A DNA stretch of 40,749 nt from Gracilibacillus halophilus YIM-C55.5 (GCF_000359605.1 NZ_APML01000066.1:1-40749), one strand, 5' to 3'; counted from the stretch's first letter, positions 11,501 through 19,503 are shown. A program made the numbers and translations. Notes: generated by a model from the letters alone, not told the origin.

Positions 11501-12478
11501 ATCAAATGCTGACTCTAATAAAATGTACCCTTCAATGTCGGAGTTATTTTCGATTTGCTCGTTAAATGTAATCTCAATCTTGTTACCATCCGTGGTGTAC
11601 GAACCAAATACCGTTCCATCTGCAGTTGCTAACTCCTGTGGTTTTGCTACCGTTGGAATGGTGAACTGTGACGGTACTTCAATTGTGTATGTGGAACCAT
11701 CGCCATAACTGTGACCATTTGGTAATGCAAAATCATAGCCCAGTTGAACCTTAAAATCGTCATATGGTTTTTCGACGACAATCTCTTCACCCGCTGGCAA
11801 TTCTTCCGTTATACCATCACCTAGTATTTTTTCAAGCGTCACATCTGTCACTATGTTTTCGGTAATTTCCGTACTTTCTACCGATAACGCCTGGGTAGTC
11901 ATTTCGGTTGTACTTTCTTTTGTTGTTTGTTGCTGTTCATTTTGCGATGTTGATTCATCTGTTTTGTTGTGTGTAGAGTCCGAGCTGGATGTATCTTGTG
12001 TGTCTGCTGATTGACTTGTTTCTGTTGTATTTTCTTGTTTTGTTGTCGTATCATCTTTCGAAACAGTCGCATCAAATTGAAACGCACCTGTAGCATCAGG
12101 AAGTGCTTCGATGGCTTCATTATATGTAACTGTGACCGTTTGATCAGCAGATACCTCGTATGTTCCAACCTCAGTTCCTTCAGCTTCATCTGTCAATGTA
12201 CCTGTTTGCTTTTCTGCAACATGCAATTCACTTGGCAAAGATAAAGTTTCCGAATATTGCTTCTTTACGTCCAATCCAGAGACTGACCAATTGATTTGGA
12301 CATTCGCTTTTGATTCTGACTCAATTGGCTCATCTAAGTTAATCACATTGCCATCTTGATCTTCTACTATTACATCTGTGAAAACCGTACGCTGATCGTC
12401 ATTCGTAATTGCTTGCGCCGGTACCATCGTTTGAAACAAAAGCAAAAAGAGCAGAACTATACTCAATCTTCTCTTCAT
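5543..12478 (-). CDS. Giant Cna/SpaA-repeat collagen-adhesin-type protein, LPxTG-anchored
   Basis: A 2311-residue wall-anchored adhesin. It starts at ATG 12478, with AGAGGAG 9 nt upstream, and has a signal peptide (MKRRLSIVLLFLLLF...VPAQA, ~23 residues). A beta-sandwich region follows to ~142, then a Ser/Thr/Gln-rich linker (~143-200). Next come an N-terminal adhesin domain (~210-358) and five collagen-binding-like domains (~360-1050; recurring pattern ITWTVDFN...LTDE). Four SpaA/prealbumin modules begin near 1062, 1153, 1248 and 1346. Nine Cna-B modules follow from ~1438, each opening like VDVTKTW and containing RPxxI and a YxYTVxE motif. The C-terminus is LPNTATNTFN (2277 on), a hydrophobic segment and RKNRT, a complete sortase signal. 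Cna-B and SpaA modules normally carry Lys-Asn/Asp isopeptide bonds, fitting a rigid stalk. The binding target is unknown; collagen is only the family precedent. Confidence 0.93.
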   Translation of the reverse strand: MKRRLSIVLLFLLLFQTMVPAQAITNDDQRTVFTDVIVEDQDGNVINLDEPIESESKANVQINWSVSGLDVKKQYSETLSLPSELHVAEKQTGTLTDEAEGTEVGTYEVSADQTVTVTYNEAIEALPDATGAFQFDATVSKDDTTTKQENTTETSQSADTQDTSSSDSTHNKTDESTSQNEQQQTTKESTTEMTTQALSVESTEITENIVTDVTLEKILGDGITEELPAGEEIVVEKPYDDFKVQLGYDFALPNGHSYGDGSTYTIEVPSQFTIPTVAKPQELATADGTVFGSYTTDGNKIEITFNEQIENNSDIEGYILLESAFDEHYDGPAQGGEITFPIQGEDTISYPVKFMPGGSAIDKQGVPDKSYNTKTITWTVDFNKNLQTIENAELTDEMVEGDHQFIDGSLKVYKLDINANGEITGSTEITDHGFGNSFPLDLGTIESAYRVVYDTEINDSTGETYSNRATLSGDNVDSSSAEASVSVERGQPLEKSAIDYDDVSQTITWEVKYNYDEKEISQSNAKLTDVLGENQELVADSFTVERVTIDPDTGEVTDTSQVDAANYDVTSTTEGFNFQFNEDISQAYTIEYQTTATDRVMDSNTVVNEISDEFSHTVTGEQNISHGIFYKSHDGNPDYDAKETSWTMELNRDKYTMENVTVTDTLPQGFTAENIKVTHGGNEWEKGTDYNVTINGQEMVIDFNQSIDQKVDITFTTSIDFDAVDSTVDQYTNDATIEWTTAGGATKTKSDSATFDPDDYTKNNGFKHGSYNPVTKEITWQIGVNYNEETLNDVVVEDLIKKNQNFSIDDVKVYHMTLTGGTNGYEKGDAVSSASINEITGGNDESGFEVDLGDITSPYLIEFTTDLNGEIVHESYDNTANVTSSNDDTDVLPATVEPDHGGEFTTKNATQNPDNPRVVNWDVEINFSQSKVSNLSLSDTPSINQQLLKDTIKLYETNVTKDGVSKNPDRLLTEGEDYTLTITENADGQQTFTIDFAKEVIEEAYVLAYDTYILYEGDGNLENTASFNAEETQELDTGDSVSNAIDLSAISGGITGEVGSLEVTKVDDDDPTKTLAGAVFELYDAEGDVLLDTATTNENGVVTFNNLLYGDYVLKEADAPDGYVVGIDDQQTVTVDGDPLEVEITNEKIKRHVELTKVDGTSGDPLEGVTFELRDGANDTIVDTYTTDANGEIRVEDLSAGDYYFTETSAKEHYQPNDKDHPFTIEEKQTTIDTVTVENELIPGNATVQKVDADTGAGLQGATFEIQDSEGNEVRTITTDEDGMANTQDLRPGEYTLVETKAPTGYNISEKAANGIDFTIERSQQEALEIGTVSNEVKTTAVELTKTDDINGDVLEGATFTLTYQDGNYSSEVLEGTTDSSGKVTFTNLKPGTYSIVETEAPDGYLLNSEPITVEVTLDDVHHERTVSASQNNRPSTDITVQKEWVDTAETEARPDEITVQLFKNDQSTPMKTQVIEPDENGQWHHTFEQLEKYDEEGNLIQYSVEELDVAGYQSSVEGTDTGFKITNVREGTTSVDVTKTWNDNQNSADKRPEQIEVELYRSDQKDTPMDTVTITPNEGGDWTHTFADLDAFNDQGVAYEYTVQEKTPEGYRLQNKTGTMQDGFRFINVLQTSIDVKKKWLDNGDTEDRPQEVTVELYRNDEPVAETTMTASDGWKHTFEDLDVYDENGNAYTYTVKEKDAFDHYEVKSITGDRQDGFVITNLRVGETALEGAKTWIDEHADDRPNEITVNLLQNGVVADTQTVTAASDWKYSFTNLPKYTDEGIPYEYSVKEQGVPGYQSEVDGTNIINTRAEQRDITITKGWKDETAEDRPSSVTITLLKNGENFKETELTAEDGWTYTFSDLDGYDREGKAITYTIEEEPVEGYETTIDGFDITNTRVGKTEVEGTKTWLDNDSESRPDVITVQLLQNGEIIESREVTAESDWQYHFTDLEKYDENGVAYEYTVKEEPMEGYEASYDGYDITNVRTGTTSVEVSKTWKDGTEADRPSSITVQLYQNGEFLKDAEVTAESDWTYVFDELPKYDEQGVKYNYTITEESIEGYQSTVNGYDITNLRVGKTDVVGTKTWLDNESDQRPASIQVHLFQNGERMDTKEVTAETNWIYRFTDLEKFDENGVAYEYHVEEEPVEGYETSYDGDDITNRRVGTTTIEGTKTWKNDTEQDRPSSIVVVLYQNGEQYTTKKVTAANDWHYRFEDLPKYDENGVAYEYTIDEQEVGGYRSTVDGFDITNTWTPQVANEEDSNESSGSTDESDGPLPNTATNTFNIILIAICALAVGFVMLLIYSRKNRT

Positions 12479-12650
12479 CGACTTTTTCTCCTCTCTTCTA
12501 TTAAATTATTTGAATCTAGATGTCTAAATGAAAAAACACACAATTAATGATTGTAACCACCAACCCTTAACATTTTCTTAAACAGTTCGCGCAATCACAT
12601 CATGAAGATTAGTAGAAAAGTACCATTCATGATGCTAGAAAAATTATGTT
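12479..12650 (-). promoter_or_regulatory. Upstream region of the giant adhesin gene
   Basis: This stretch separates the 20-bp repeat array from the adhesin start. It contains a 9-bp inverted repeat, CATCATGAA (12598-12606) and TTCATGATG (12626-12634), with a 19-nt spacer, a possible operator or hairpin. A weak promoter candidate on the minus strand (TTAGAC, 18-nt gap, TAATAG, ending near 12500) is not convincing. No small gene is seen. Confidence 0.35.
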
Positions 12651-12822
12651 CGTCACCCTAGAATGATTATGCTGAAGCTAGAATTATATGACTCAGGCTA
12701 GAATTATTGTGCTGAGGCTAGAATCTCATGCGTCACGCCAGAATTATCGTGCTCACACCAGAATCCCGCGCGTCACGCCAGAAAAACCTAATGAAGCCAA
12801 AAAAACTTTCCTAAAGCCAAAA
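12651..12822 (-). repeat. Intergenic array with exact 20-bp period (array 1)
   Basis: Nine units start at 12651, 12671, 12691, 12711, 12731, 12751, 12771, 12791 and 12811 without a single indel. On the minus strand the best units read TTCTGGCGTGACGCGCGGGA and TTCTGGTGTGAGCACGATAA, and the two forms roughly alternate, giving a 40-bp higher-order unit. Units next to the GH30 terminator begin TTTTGG; those nearest the adhesin gene are the most decayed (TTCTAG). A 20-bp period is not a codon multiple and stops occur in frames, so this is not coding. The function is unknown. Confidence 0.9.
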
Positions 12823-12855
12823 GAAGGGACGCGGGTCTCACACCCGCGTCCCTTC
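12823..12855 (-). terminator. Strong terminator of the GH30 operon
   Basis: A perfect 14-bp GC-rich stem, GAAGGGACGCGGGT (12823-12836) with ACCCGCGTCCCTTC (12842-12855), encloses a 5-nt loop. It starts 4 nt after the GH30 stop codon. On the minus strand the stem is followed by TTTT and runs straight into the first unit of the 20-bp array. Confidence 0.92.
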
Positions 12856-12859
12856 TCAT

Positions 12860-15800
12860 TTATCTTTCTTCTGTTGACTTTCTTCCCTTAAAAAATGCGA
12901 TACCTAATACCAAAAATACGAAGCCAACAAAACTCCAATTAAATTGATTCGTTGCAGTGTCTGGAAGCTCACTACTTTCTCCATCTCGCTTCAGACCACT
13001 ATCCTCATCAACCTCTTCCACTGCTTCACCAGAGTCACTATCTTCATTATTAACAGAACGATCTTCTACATATTCCAACTGAGTTATCGCACGTTGTAAT
13101 GTAATCAAAACTTGATCCACTTCATCTTGTGTGGAATGGCGACTATCCATTACTTCCCGGGCATGATTCACCGCGGTCATCACTTTTTCCCAAGAAGACG
13201 TTGTATAGTCAGTTTCATTCAATTCGTCAACCAACCTCACTTCTTCGACCAATGCCGATTTATCTATATCCGCCAACTTAGCCAACGTAAAATGTATCGT
13301 ATAGGTTTCCGTAACCGATTGATCCTCAGAAGTCACGTGTACTTCTGCTTCTCCAGGTAGCTCATCAGGTAAAGCAATCTCATGTGTAGCAAATGGATCA
13401 ACTAGTTCTACTTCAATCGTTGGAATTTCTGTCCTATTCGCCGGCAATTTGACATCGTAAGTCAATCGATCTGATGAAAAATCCGCTAGCTCTTCACCAT
13501 TTACAAGTATATTCTCTACAGATGCGTCACTGCTTGGCACGATGACATCGCCGCCCATTACTTCCACTTCTCTAATCGCCATACATGTACTCGGCATCGC
13601 ATCCATCTGCACACGAATTCGAGAAGTATTTACAGCTGAATCAAATGATACCGTTGCCTCATCTTTCGTCTGCACATCAACTCTTGTATTTGAAATTTCT
13701 TCCCAACTGGATCCATTCCAAGATTCGAGATAAAGCGATTCAGGTGGCCTTGTTCCCCCTTCATCATCGTAGAAGTGAAATCCAACTTCTACGATGGATT
13801 GTTTTTCACCGAAGTCAAGTGATACCCAGTCGCTCGCACGCCATTCCTCTGAGTCCCAGTTGGTCCAACGGTTATTCGAAAGATCCCCATCATTAATATG
13901 GTTTACATCATCCCATTGACCTGTAAAAGACGCACTTACTTCTGCTTCTAATGCAAGATTCGATACTTGTTGTCTCGTTACTCTCACCTTAGCAATGGCT
14001 TCAACATCTGATCCGTCAACCTCCCCATTGACGGTAAACTCTCCTAAATTTGCATATCTGTCCGCGTCAATTTCTTCCCAATCGATAGGGATTTTCACTT
14101 GTGTCCCAATGGAAAGATTTGCTGTCACTTCTTCTGGTAACGATGGTTCTTTTCCCATCGCTGTATACACTTCGACGGGATCAATGCTCGTCACCGTAGA
14201 TGAGAGAGATTCAAGTACATACCATGATTGATGCGCACCACCGGTTGCTGTCCATAAGCCGACAGACGCCCCTTCATCCTGTGACTCTCCACCAACTTCC
14301 AATAACTTTCCACTGTTCTTATTAATGAATGAATAATCAGTACCGGTCGTTGACAACGTCCACAATTGCGCATCATGATTATCATCAGCAGCTAATACAG
14401 CCTTTCCGTCGTTATTGGTCAGCAATTCACCGGTAGAAGCATTGATTATTTTATATGTTTCTTGGTTCGTATAGCCATCTGTTACTTTTTTAAACGTCCA
14501 CTTCTGAAGGTCTTTTTGATTTTCATTTGAATGTTGTACGATAGAAGCGTTCTCATTCGCTTTATCTAATGCTAACCCACTATTTTTGTTAATGATTTTA
14601 TATGTTTTATCAGATTGAATGAAGCTATCATTCGAATCCACGCCTGCAACATCAGAGATCACAAATGTTGTTACCGATTTTGCATCTACTGTCGCTGTTA
14701 AACGATCGTTCTTCACAGTTATTGAATCTTTTTGCGAAATGTTTTCTTCAGCAGAAGTTACAAAAGGAGTCGCTTGTGCAGATTCGCTCACCGTTTCAAA
14801 ACCAGACAAATCAAAATCAACCACTTGCTCTTCATCTGATTGATTCGTATGAACAACAACCACTTCTTGATTCTCTTTGTCCATTGCTGCTAAAGTATTC
14901 TCATCATCCGAACGAATAAATTGATCGCCCGGTCGAATAAACTTCGTATAGTTACCCATCGTATAAAATTTTTTATTCTTATGATATTCTAAGTCTTCAA
15001 AATCGTCCGGAGCAAAATCAACGTGAATGAGCCCCCAGTTCATATTCTCATGATCTGCATTCATGTTGACTTGGTCTTCAATCGCTTGCCAAAGAACCCA
15101 TGCTTTTGGTTCAAGATTTGTAATATCTGATGTAATCCGCTCTGATAAGGCAAGACCTGGCTCTATATTTGTAAAATCTTGTGGAATGCCGCCTGGCCCT
15201 AAATCAACTTCAGACATCCAAAGACGTTTATTTTCAATTTTAGCTAGATCCCGAATCGCGGTGCGTCCTCCTGTTCCATACGTATGCACATTCATCTGAC
15301 CTACATTATTTTTTGTGGCTTCGTCATAACTTTCCCAATTCGTTCGAAACTTACCAGGGTTCGTTTCATCCATGGCTGAAACCACCGTATCTAAATCAAA
15401 TGCCTCTAATTTTTTGCTTACTTCTTTAATAATCTTAGCTTGAGATGCCGGATCCCAGTGAGACCCTTCCTGCCTCCCTTTTGCTCCCCAATAATCCGTA
15501 TTGGGTTCATTTACTGGAGAAAGAGTCCGTATATCAATCCCCATCTCTTCCTTCAAATACGCTACAACTTTTGTCAAATAGGTGGCAAACTCCTCATATT
15601 TATCTGGTTGGAGATTATCTTGATTGGCATCTGTATTGCCTGAAGTATAACCACTTTGCGTCATAAAATAGGGAGGAGAGTTCGAAAATGCTTCAAATAG
15701 ATTTGCTCCACGTTCTTTGGCTGCCTGTAACCACCATTGTTGATTCGCATCTTTATTCCAATCCCAATGATTCGGTTGACTAGGATCCCACCAATCTTCA

Positions 15801-16204
15801 TCAACACTTACACCCTCTGGCGGAGCAAATTCATCTGGACGATTCCAATAACCTGGCACCGCACCACCTAAACGCATATAAGGTTCGGTTTCAGGTGAAT
15901 CTTGGCCACCAATATTGTAACGCGCAATATTTAGGTTTAATCCCTCTTCACCAAAAAGTTCATCAGCCAATTCATTTTTGATCTCATCAGGCCAGCCACC
16001 CGTCACATTAGCAAACCAAACCAACGCTGTTCCCCATCCTTCAAAAGGTTCATGTTGATAACTTGGATCAAGCATAATTACTTTATTTGTTGCATCTGAG
16101 TTATTTATACTTACTTCAGCTGATCTTGATGTCGATGCGATGATAGGCATAACAAACACTGCAATAAAGCCTATGGACACTATTTTTTTGATCAGCTTAT
16201 TCAC
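12860..16204 (-). CDS. Wall-anchored GH30 glycanase, likely endo-beta-1,6-galactanase
   Basis: A 1114-residue secreted hydrolase. The GTG start at 16204 has GAGGAGG 8 nt upstream; the signal peptide covers ~1-28. The GH30 catalytic domain (~42-515) opens with FEGWGTALVWFANVTGG, has acid/base E233 in SPVNEPNTDYWG and nucleophile E332 in LWMSEVDLG. Next come a ricin-type lectin domain (~530-668, repeated QxW such as DAQLW), an Ig-like domain (~672-745), an F5/8-type C carbohydrate-binding domain (~748-885), a cadherin-like beta domain (~892-975), a FIVAR helical module (~980-1045) and the sorting signal LPDTATNQFN (1080 on). The GWGTALVWFAN signature fits GH30 endo-beta-1,6-galactanases acting on arabinogalactan side chains; other beta-glycan substrates remain possible. 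It is last in a row with a CUT1 transporter and YesMN-type sensor, so it probably makes the oligosaccharides that system imports. Confidence 0.85.
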   Translation of the reverse strand: MNKLIKKIVSIGFIAVFVMPIIASTSRSAEVSINNSDATNKVIMLDPSYQHEPFEGWGTALVWFANVTGGWPDEIKNELADELFGEEGLNLNIARYNIGGQDSPETEPYMRLGGAVPGYWNRPDEFAPPEGVSVDEDWWDPSQPNHWDWNKDANQQWWLQAAKERGANLFEAFSNSPPYFMTQSGYTSGNTDANQDNLQPDKYEEFATYLTKVVAYLKEEMGIDIRTLSPVNEPNTDYWGAKGRQEGSHWDPASQAKIIKEVSKKLEAFDLDTVVSAMDETNPGKFRTNWESYDEATKNNVGQMNVHTYGTGGRTAIRDLAKIENKRLWMSEVDLGPGGIPQDFTNIEPGLALSERITSDITNLEPKAWVLWQAIEDQVNMNADHENMNWGLIHVDFAPDDFEDLEYHKNKKFYTMGNYTKFIRPGDQFIRSDDENTLAAMDKENQEVVVVHTNQSDEEQVVDFDLSGFETVSESAQATPFVTSAEENISQKDSITVKNDRLTATVDAKSVTTFVISDVAGVDSNDSFIQSDKTYKIINKNSGLALDKANENASIVQHSNENQKDLQKWTFKKVTDGYTNQETYKIINASTGELLTNNDGKAVLAADDNHDAQLWTLSTTGTDYSFINKNSGKLLEVGGESQDEGASVGLWTATGGAHQSWYVLESLSSTVTSIDPVEVYTAMGKEPSLPEEVTANLSIGTQVKIPIDWEEIDADRYANLGEFTVNGEVDGSDVEAIAKVRVTRQQVSNLALEAEVSASFTGQWDDVNHINDGDLSNNRWTNWDSEEWRASDWVSLDFGEKQSIVEVGFHFYDDEGGTRPPESLYLESWNGSSWEEISNTRVDVQTKDEATVSFDSAVNTSRIRVQMDAMPSTCMAIREVEVMGGDVIVPSSDASVENILVNGEELADFSSDRLTYDVKLPANRTEIPTIEVELVDPFATHEIALPDELPGEAEVHVTSEDQSVTETYTIHFTLAKLADIDKSALVEEVRLVDELNETDYTTSSWEKVMTAVNHAREVMDSRHSTQDEVDQVLITLQRAITQLEYVEDRSVNNEDSDSGEAVEEVDEDSGLKRDGESSELPDTATNQFNWSFVGFVFLVLGIAFFKGRKSTEER

Positions 16205-16225
16205 TCTGTATCCCTCCTCATATGA

Positions 16226-17053
16226 TTATCCTTTCACAGACCCCATCATGCCAGCCACAAAATGTTTCTGCATAAAGAAGAAGACAAGTGCGGTTGGCAA
16301 TGTTGCAATCACAATCGCTGTCATAATCATGCCATAGTCAGGCGAATAACTTGAACCAAGGTTGGAAATCAATAATGGAATCGTTCGTTTCTCAGGTGAT
16401 TGTAAGATGACCAATGGCCATAAATAATTGTTCCAGCTATTCATAAACGCAATAATCGCCGCTGCTGCATACGTTGTTTTCATGGTTGGAACATAAATGC
16501 GTAGGAAAATCCCCCATTCACTTAGCCCATCAATTCTCCCCGCTTCAATTAAATCGCGAGAAAACATCTTCGTATTTTGACGGAAGAAAAAAATAAAAAA
16601 CGCTGTCGTAACAGTTGGCAATATGGCTGCCGCTAATGTATCAATTCCGAAAAAAGGCATCGTGTCAGTAATTCCACCAAATAAGCGATATAAGGGAACC
16701 ATAATCGCTGCAAATGGGATCATCATTGTTAACAAGACAATATTAAATACGATATCCTTTCCCTTGCTACGATGAATTTCAAAACCATACCCAGCAAGCG
16801 ATGCAATAAATAATGTTAAAAATGTCGTGACAACCGCAATAATCCCAGAATTCACAAGGGCAGGTACAATATCAACTGTTTCAAATAGTTTTTTTACGTT
16901 TTCAAATAAATGCGTGCCAGGCAGTAAACGCCCTCTCGTCACATCTACCGATTGATTGGTCATACTCGAAATCATCCATAAAAATGGAAAAATTGAAACG
17001 ATGGTTGCAATGCTTAGAAACGTGTAAATAAAAATTCGCTTACACTTTTTCAT
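16226..17053 (-). CDS. CUT1 sugar ABC transporter permease, MalG type
   Basis: A 275-residue inner-membrane permease with six predicted membrane segments. The EAA loop that contacts the ATPase is EAGRIDGLSEWGIFLRIYVP near residue 180, typical of MalG/LacG-like partners. Its ATG overlaps the stop of the upstream permease (17050-17053, ATGA), so the two are translationally coupled. The GH30 gene follows 21 bp later. No ATP-binding subunit gene is nearby; members of this family in Bacilli commonly share the MsmX ATPase. The substrate is probably a galactan- or other beta-glycan-derived oligosaccharide, inferred from the neighbours. Confidence 0.9.
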   Translation of the reverse strand: MKKCKRIFIYTFLSIATIVSIFPFLWMISSMTNQSVDVTRGRLLPGTHLFENVKKLFETVDIVPALVNSGIIAVVTTFLTLFIASLAGYGFEIHRSKGKDIVFNIVLLTMMIPFAAIMVPLYRLFGGITDTMPFFGIDTLAAAILPTVTTAFFIFFFRQNTKMFSRDLIEAGRIDGLSEWGIFLRIYVPTMKTTYAAAAIIAFMNSWNNYLWPLVILQSPEKRTIPLLISNLGSSYSPDYGMIMTAIVIATLPTALVFFFMQKHFVAGMMGSVKG

Positions 17054-17967
17054 TTTTTATCACCTGCCACTTTAAACTGAATAATTGATAGAAAGACGAT
17101 CAAGATGACGATGACATAAGATACAGTCGCAGCATAGCCAAAGTCAGGCGTATACTCAAAAGAAAGATTATAAATATATTGTGAGATTGAAAGGGTTGCA
17201 TTACCTGGACCGCCTTGCGTAATATTCATAACTTCATCAAACAATTGCAACGTCCCGATGGTTGATGTAATAGAAGTGAATAGTATGATTGGCTTTAAGA
17301 GTGGAATGGTAATTTGAAAAAATTGCTGAAACGCATTAGCCCCATCAATTCTTGCCGCTTCATAAATGGAATGATCCACGTTTTGAAGCGAAGACAAGTA
17401 AAAAATCATATTATAACCCGTCCATCTCCAAGTAATCGCCAGAATAATGATAATTTTTGCCCAAATCGGATCAGCTAAAAAATTTATCGACTCAGATATC
17501 GCGCCTACATTCAATAAAAAATGATTCACAATACCATCAACGCCAAATAAATATTTAAAAATCACCGAATAAGCAACGAGTGACGTTACACAGGGTAAAA
17601 AAATCGCCGTCCTGAAAAACCCTCTAAACTTCAGCGTTGGATCATTTAACAATACCGAAAAAATTAACGCTAATACTATCATGACAGGCACTTGAACAAG
17701 CAAATAGATCGATGTATTAATTAAAGCAGCAAGAAAACTCGGATCACCAAATAAGCGCATCCAGTTGTCAAAACCTACATATTTTAAACTTGCCCCAGCC
17801 CCTGATTGAAACGATAAGAGAAAAGCCTCAATCATTGGATAAAAATAAAACAAACCAATCGCCAGCACCGAAACAATGATAAACAGCCAGCCAATATGCT
17901 TTCGAATGAATGCCTTCATCGATCGTTTATGTGTTATGTGTTCTTTATTTATTAGTTGTTGACCCAT
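17050..17967 (-). CDS. CUT1 sugar ABC transporter permease, MalF type
   Basis: A 305-residue permease with six membrane segments and the EAA motif YEAARIDGANAFQQFFQITI in the last third. The basic N-terminal ~25 residues (KRSMKAFIRKH) precede the first helix (GWLFIIVSVLAIGLFYF). The start is ATG 17967 behind AGGGGGAG. It pairs with the MalG-type protein encoded just downstream to form the membrane channel. It follows the binding-protein gene after a 67-bp gap holding a hairpin. Confidence 0.9.
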   Translation of the reverse strand: MGQQLINKEHITHKRSMKAFIRKHIGWLFIIVSVLAIGLFYFYPMIEAFLLSFQSGAGASLKYVGFDNWMRLFGDPSFLAALINTSIYLLVQVPVMIVLALIFSVLLNDPTLKFRGFFRTAIFLPCVTSLVAYSVIFKYLFGVDGIVNHFLLNVGAISESINFLADPIWAKIIIILAITWRWTGYNMIFYLSSLQNVDHSIYEAARIDGANAFQQFFQITIPLLKPIILFTSITSTIGTLQLFDEVMNITQGGPGNATLSISQYIYNLSFEYTPDFGYAATVSYVIVILIVFLSIIQFKVAGDKK

Positions 17968-17985
17968 GTTTACTCCCCCTATAAC

Positions 17986-18016
17986 AAAGCCCTGAGCCGC
18001 GGCAACTCAAGGCTTT
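17986..18016 (-). other. Intercistronic hairpin between binding protein and permease genes
   Basis: The arms AAAGCCCTGAG (17986-17996) and CTCAAGGCTTT (18006-18016) pair with one mismatch around a 9-nt loop. No real T-run follows on the minus strand, so it reads better as a partial attenuator or 3' mRNA-protecting hairpin that keeps binding-protein mRNA above permease mRNA. That role is inference from many sugar operons. Confidence 0.65.
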
Positions 18017-18034
18017 CTTCGATCGAACAATCTA

Positions 18035-19330
18035 TTATTTCAGTTGTGCTTCAGCTTGTGATTGCGCATTTTCTAGTACTTGAGATAACTCTGTTCCATT
18101 CAAGTAATCTTGCATCCCCGTAACAATAATATCCTCGATTGCATACGTATGTTGACCGTAATTTACCCCTGGAATGTCGTCTGTCCATTCAGAAAATTTG
18201 GACACAATTTGTTCACCACCAAAAAATTCATCCTCTACGGCATACGCATCTCCCTCTGTAGCAGGTGAGTAGGTACCAACTGCGCCCACTTCTTGAACAA
18301 GTGTTTGATATAATTCCACATTTGAACCAAAAGTATTGGCTAAGAAATCAGCTGCTTGCTCCTTCCCTTCAACATTCAATACATACCATGAACTACCACC
18401 TAAGTTCGATGCATTGACCGCTCCTTCCATATCTAATCTTGGAATCGGAACGACGGCCCATTTGCCCGATTGCTCGGCAGCTTGTTTGACACTTGGGGTA
18501 ATCCAGTTACCTGTTGGAACACTGGCAACATCACCACTATTAAATGCACCCACAAACTGACTCCAATCCGAAACAATTTTGGCAATATCTGCATCCATCA
18601 TCCCTTTATACACTTCAAACGCCTTTTTAAGCGATTCGTTTTCAGAGATATGAGGCGTCGATCCATCCTCTTTGACATACCATGAGCCATTACTTTGCAT
18701 CATCATACGAATTTGCCCTAAGTCATTGGGGTCTAAGGTGAGCATATTCTTGCCAGTAGCTTCTTTGACATCTTTCCCGATTTCGATATATTCCGCCCAT
18801 GTAATATTTGATACATCCTCTACCGTGTAACCAGCTTCTTCAAGAAAATCGGTCCGCACATACAATCCTGCTACCCCTGAATCAAAGGGTACACCGTATT
18901 GTTTACCATCAAGACTCGTTGTGGCTGTCTTGTAATCAGCGAACTCATCCGTATTGATCACATCTGTTAATGGATGAAAAGCATCTGGATAAGCCTGCAA
19001 AAAACTTTGCGCCCGATAGTCTTCAATTAAAACAATATTGGGCATACCTTTCGTTGTACCTGAACTAAGACCGGTATTTAACTTTTGAATAATATCATCT
19101 TGCGCATTTTCGACAATCACGACGTCATAATCACCGCTATATGCTTCTTTCGCATGTTCAAGTGCGGCAATGTTAAATGCTGGATCCCAAGCCCAGGCTG
19201 TAATCGCATTCGTTTCTTCATATTCAGTAGTCCCTTCATTAGAACTGTTATTCGTTTCTTCGCCTGAAGAACAAGCTACTAATACCAGCCATCCTATCGA
19301 CATCAAGACGATCCATACATACTTTTTCAT
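18035..19330 (-). CDS. Sugar-binding lipoprotein of CUT1 ABC transporter
   Basis: A 431-residue extracellular solute-binding protein of family 1. The lipoprotein signal is MKKYVWIVLMSIGWLVLVAC with lipidation at C20, followed by a Ser/Asn/Glu-rich tether. Aromatic patches such as ITAWAWDPAFN and GGSSWYVLN are typical of sugar-binding proteins. The start ATG 19330 has AAAGGAGG 8 nt upstream. It leads the transporter genes and follows the two-component genes after a 173-bp gap with a cre-like box, so it probably has its own promoter. It should capture the oligosaccharides released by the GH30 enzyme; the exact ligand is not visible. Confidence 0.9.
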   Translation of the reverse strand: MKKYVWIVLMSIGWLVLVACSSGEETNNSSNEGTTEYEETNAITAWAWDPAFNIAALEHAKEAYSGDYDVVIVENAQDDIIQKLNTGLSSGTTKGMPNIVLIEDYRAQSFLQAYPDAFHPLTDVINTDEFADYKTATTSLDGKQYGVPFDSGVAGLYVRTDFLEEAGYTVEDVSNITWAEYIEIGKDVKEATGKNMLTLDPNDLGQIRMMMQSNGSWYVKEDGSTPHISENESLKKAFEVYKGMMDADIAKIVSDWSQFVGAFNSGDVASVPTGNWITPSVKQAAEQSGKWAVVPIPRLDMEGAVNASNLGGSSWYVLNVEGKEQAADFLANTFGSNVELYQTLVQEVGAVGTYSPATEGDAYAVEDEFFGGEQIVSKFSEWTDDIPGVNYGQHTYAIEDIIVTGMQDYLNGTELSQVLENAQSQAEAQLK

Positions 19331-19503
19331 TGAATGACCTCCTTTTTTACAAGCGATTGATCAACCGTCTTACCTTTATTGTAGCGCTTACATTTACAGA
19401 GTGTTAGAACGATCTTTAGATCCATCGTGAAAAAATATTTAGTAATTTCCCTACAAATTTGGATGATTTTTAGCTATTTGTCATTTTATTAGATAGGCAA
19501 CGC
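19331..19503 (-). promoter_or_regulatory. Control region of the ABC/GH30 operon with cre-like box
   Basis: On the minus strand TGTAAGCGCTACA (19380-19392) matches the CcpA cre consensus (TGWAARCGYTWNCW) except near its last positions, about 50 bp upstream of the start codon. A short palindrome, GATCTTTAGATC, lies at 19411-19422 and could be a regulator site. No clear -35/-10 pair was identified. The site suggests glucose repression of the operon. Confidence 0.55.

Noticed and set aside
12651..12822. CRISPR-like array
   Set aside because: Units are contiguous with a 20-bp period and no unique spacers, and no cas genes are present.
12688..12891. Short + strand reading frames across the 20-bp arrays (also 22878-23153)
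   Set aside because: They arise from the repeat and from the antisense of real genes, have no ribosome binding site, and a 20-bp period cannot encode a periodic peptide in one frame.
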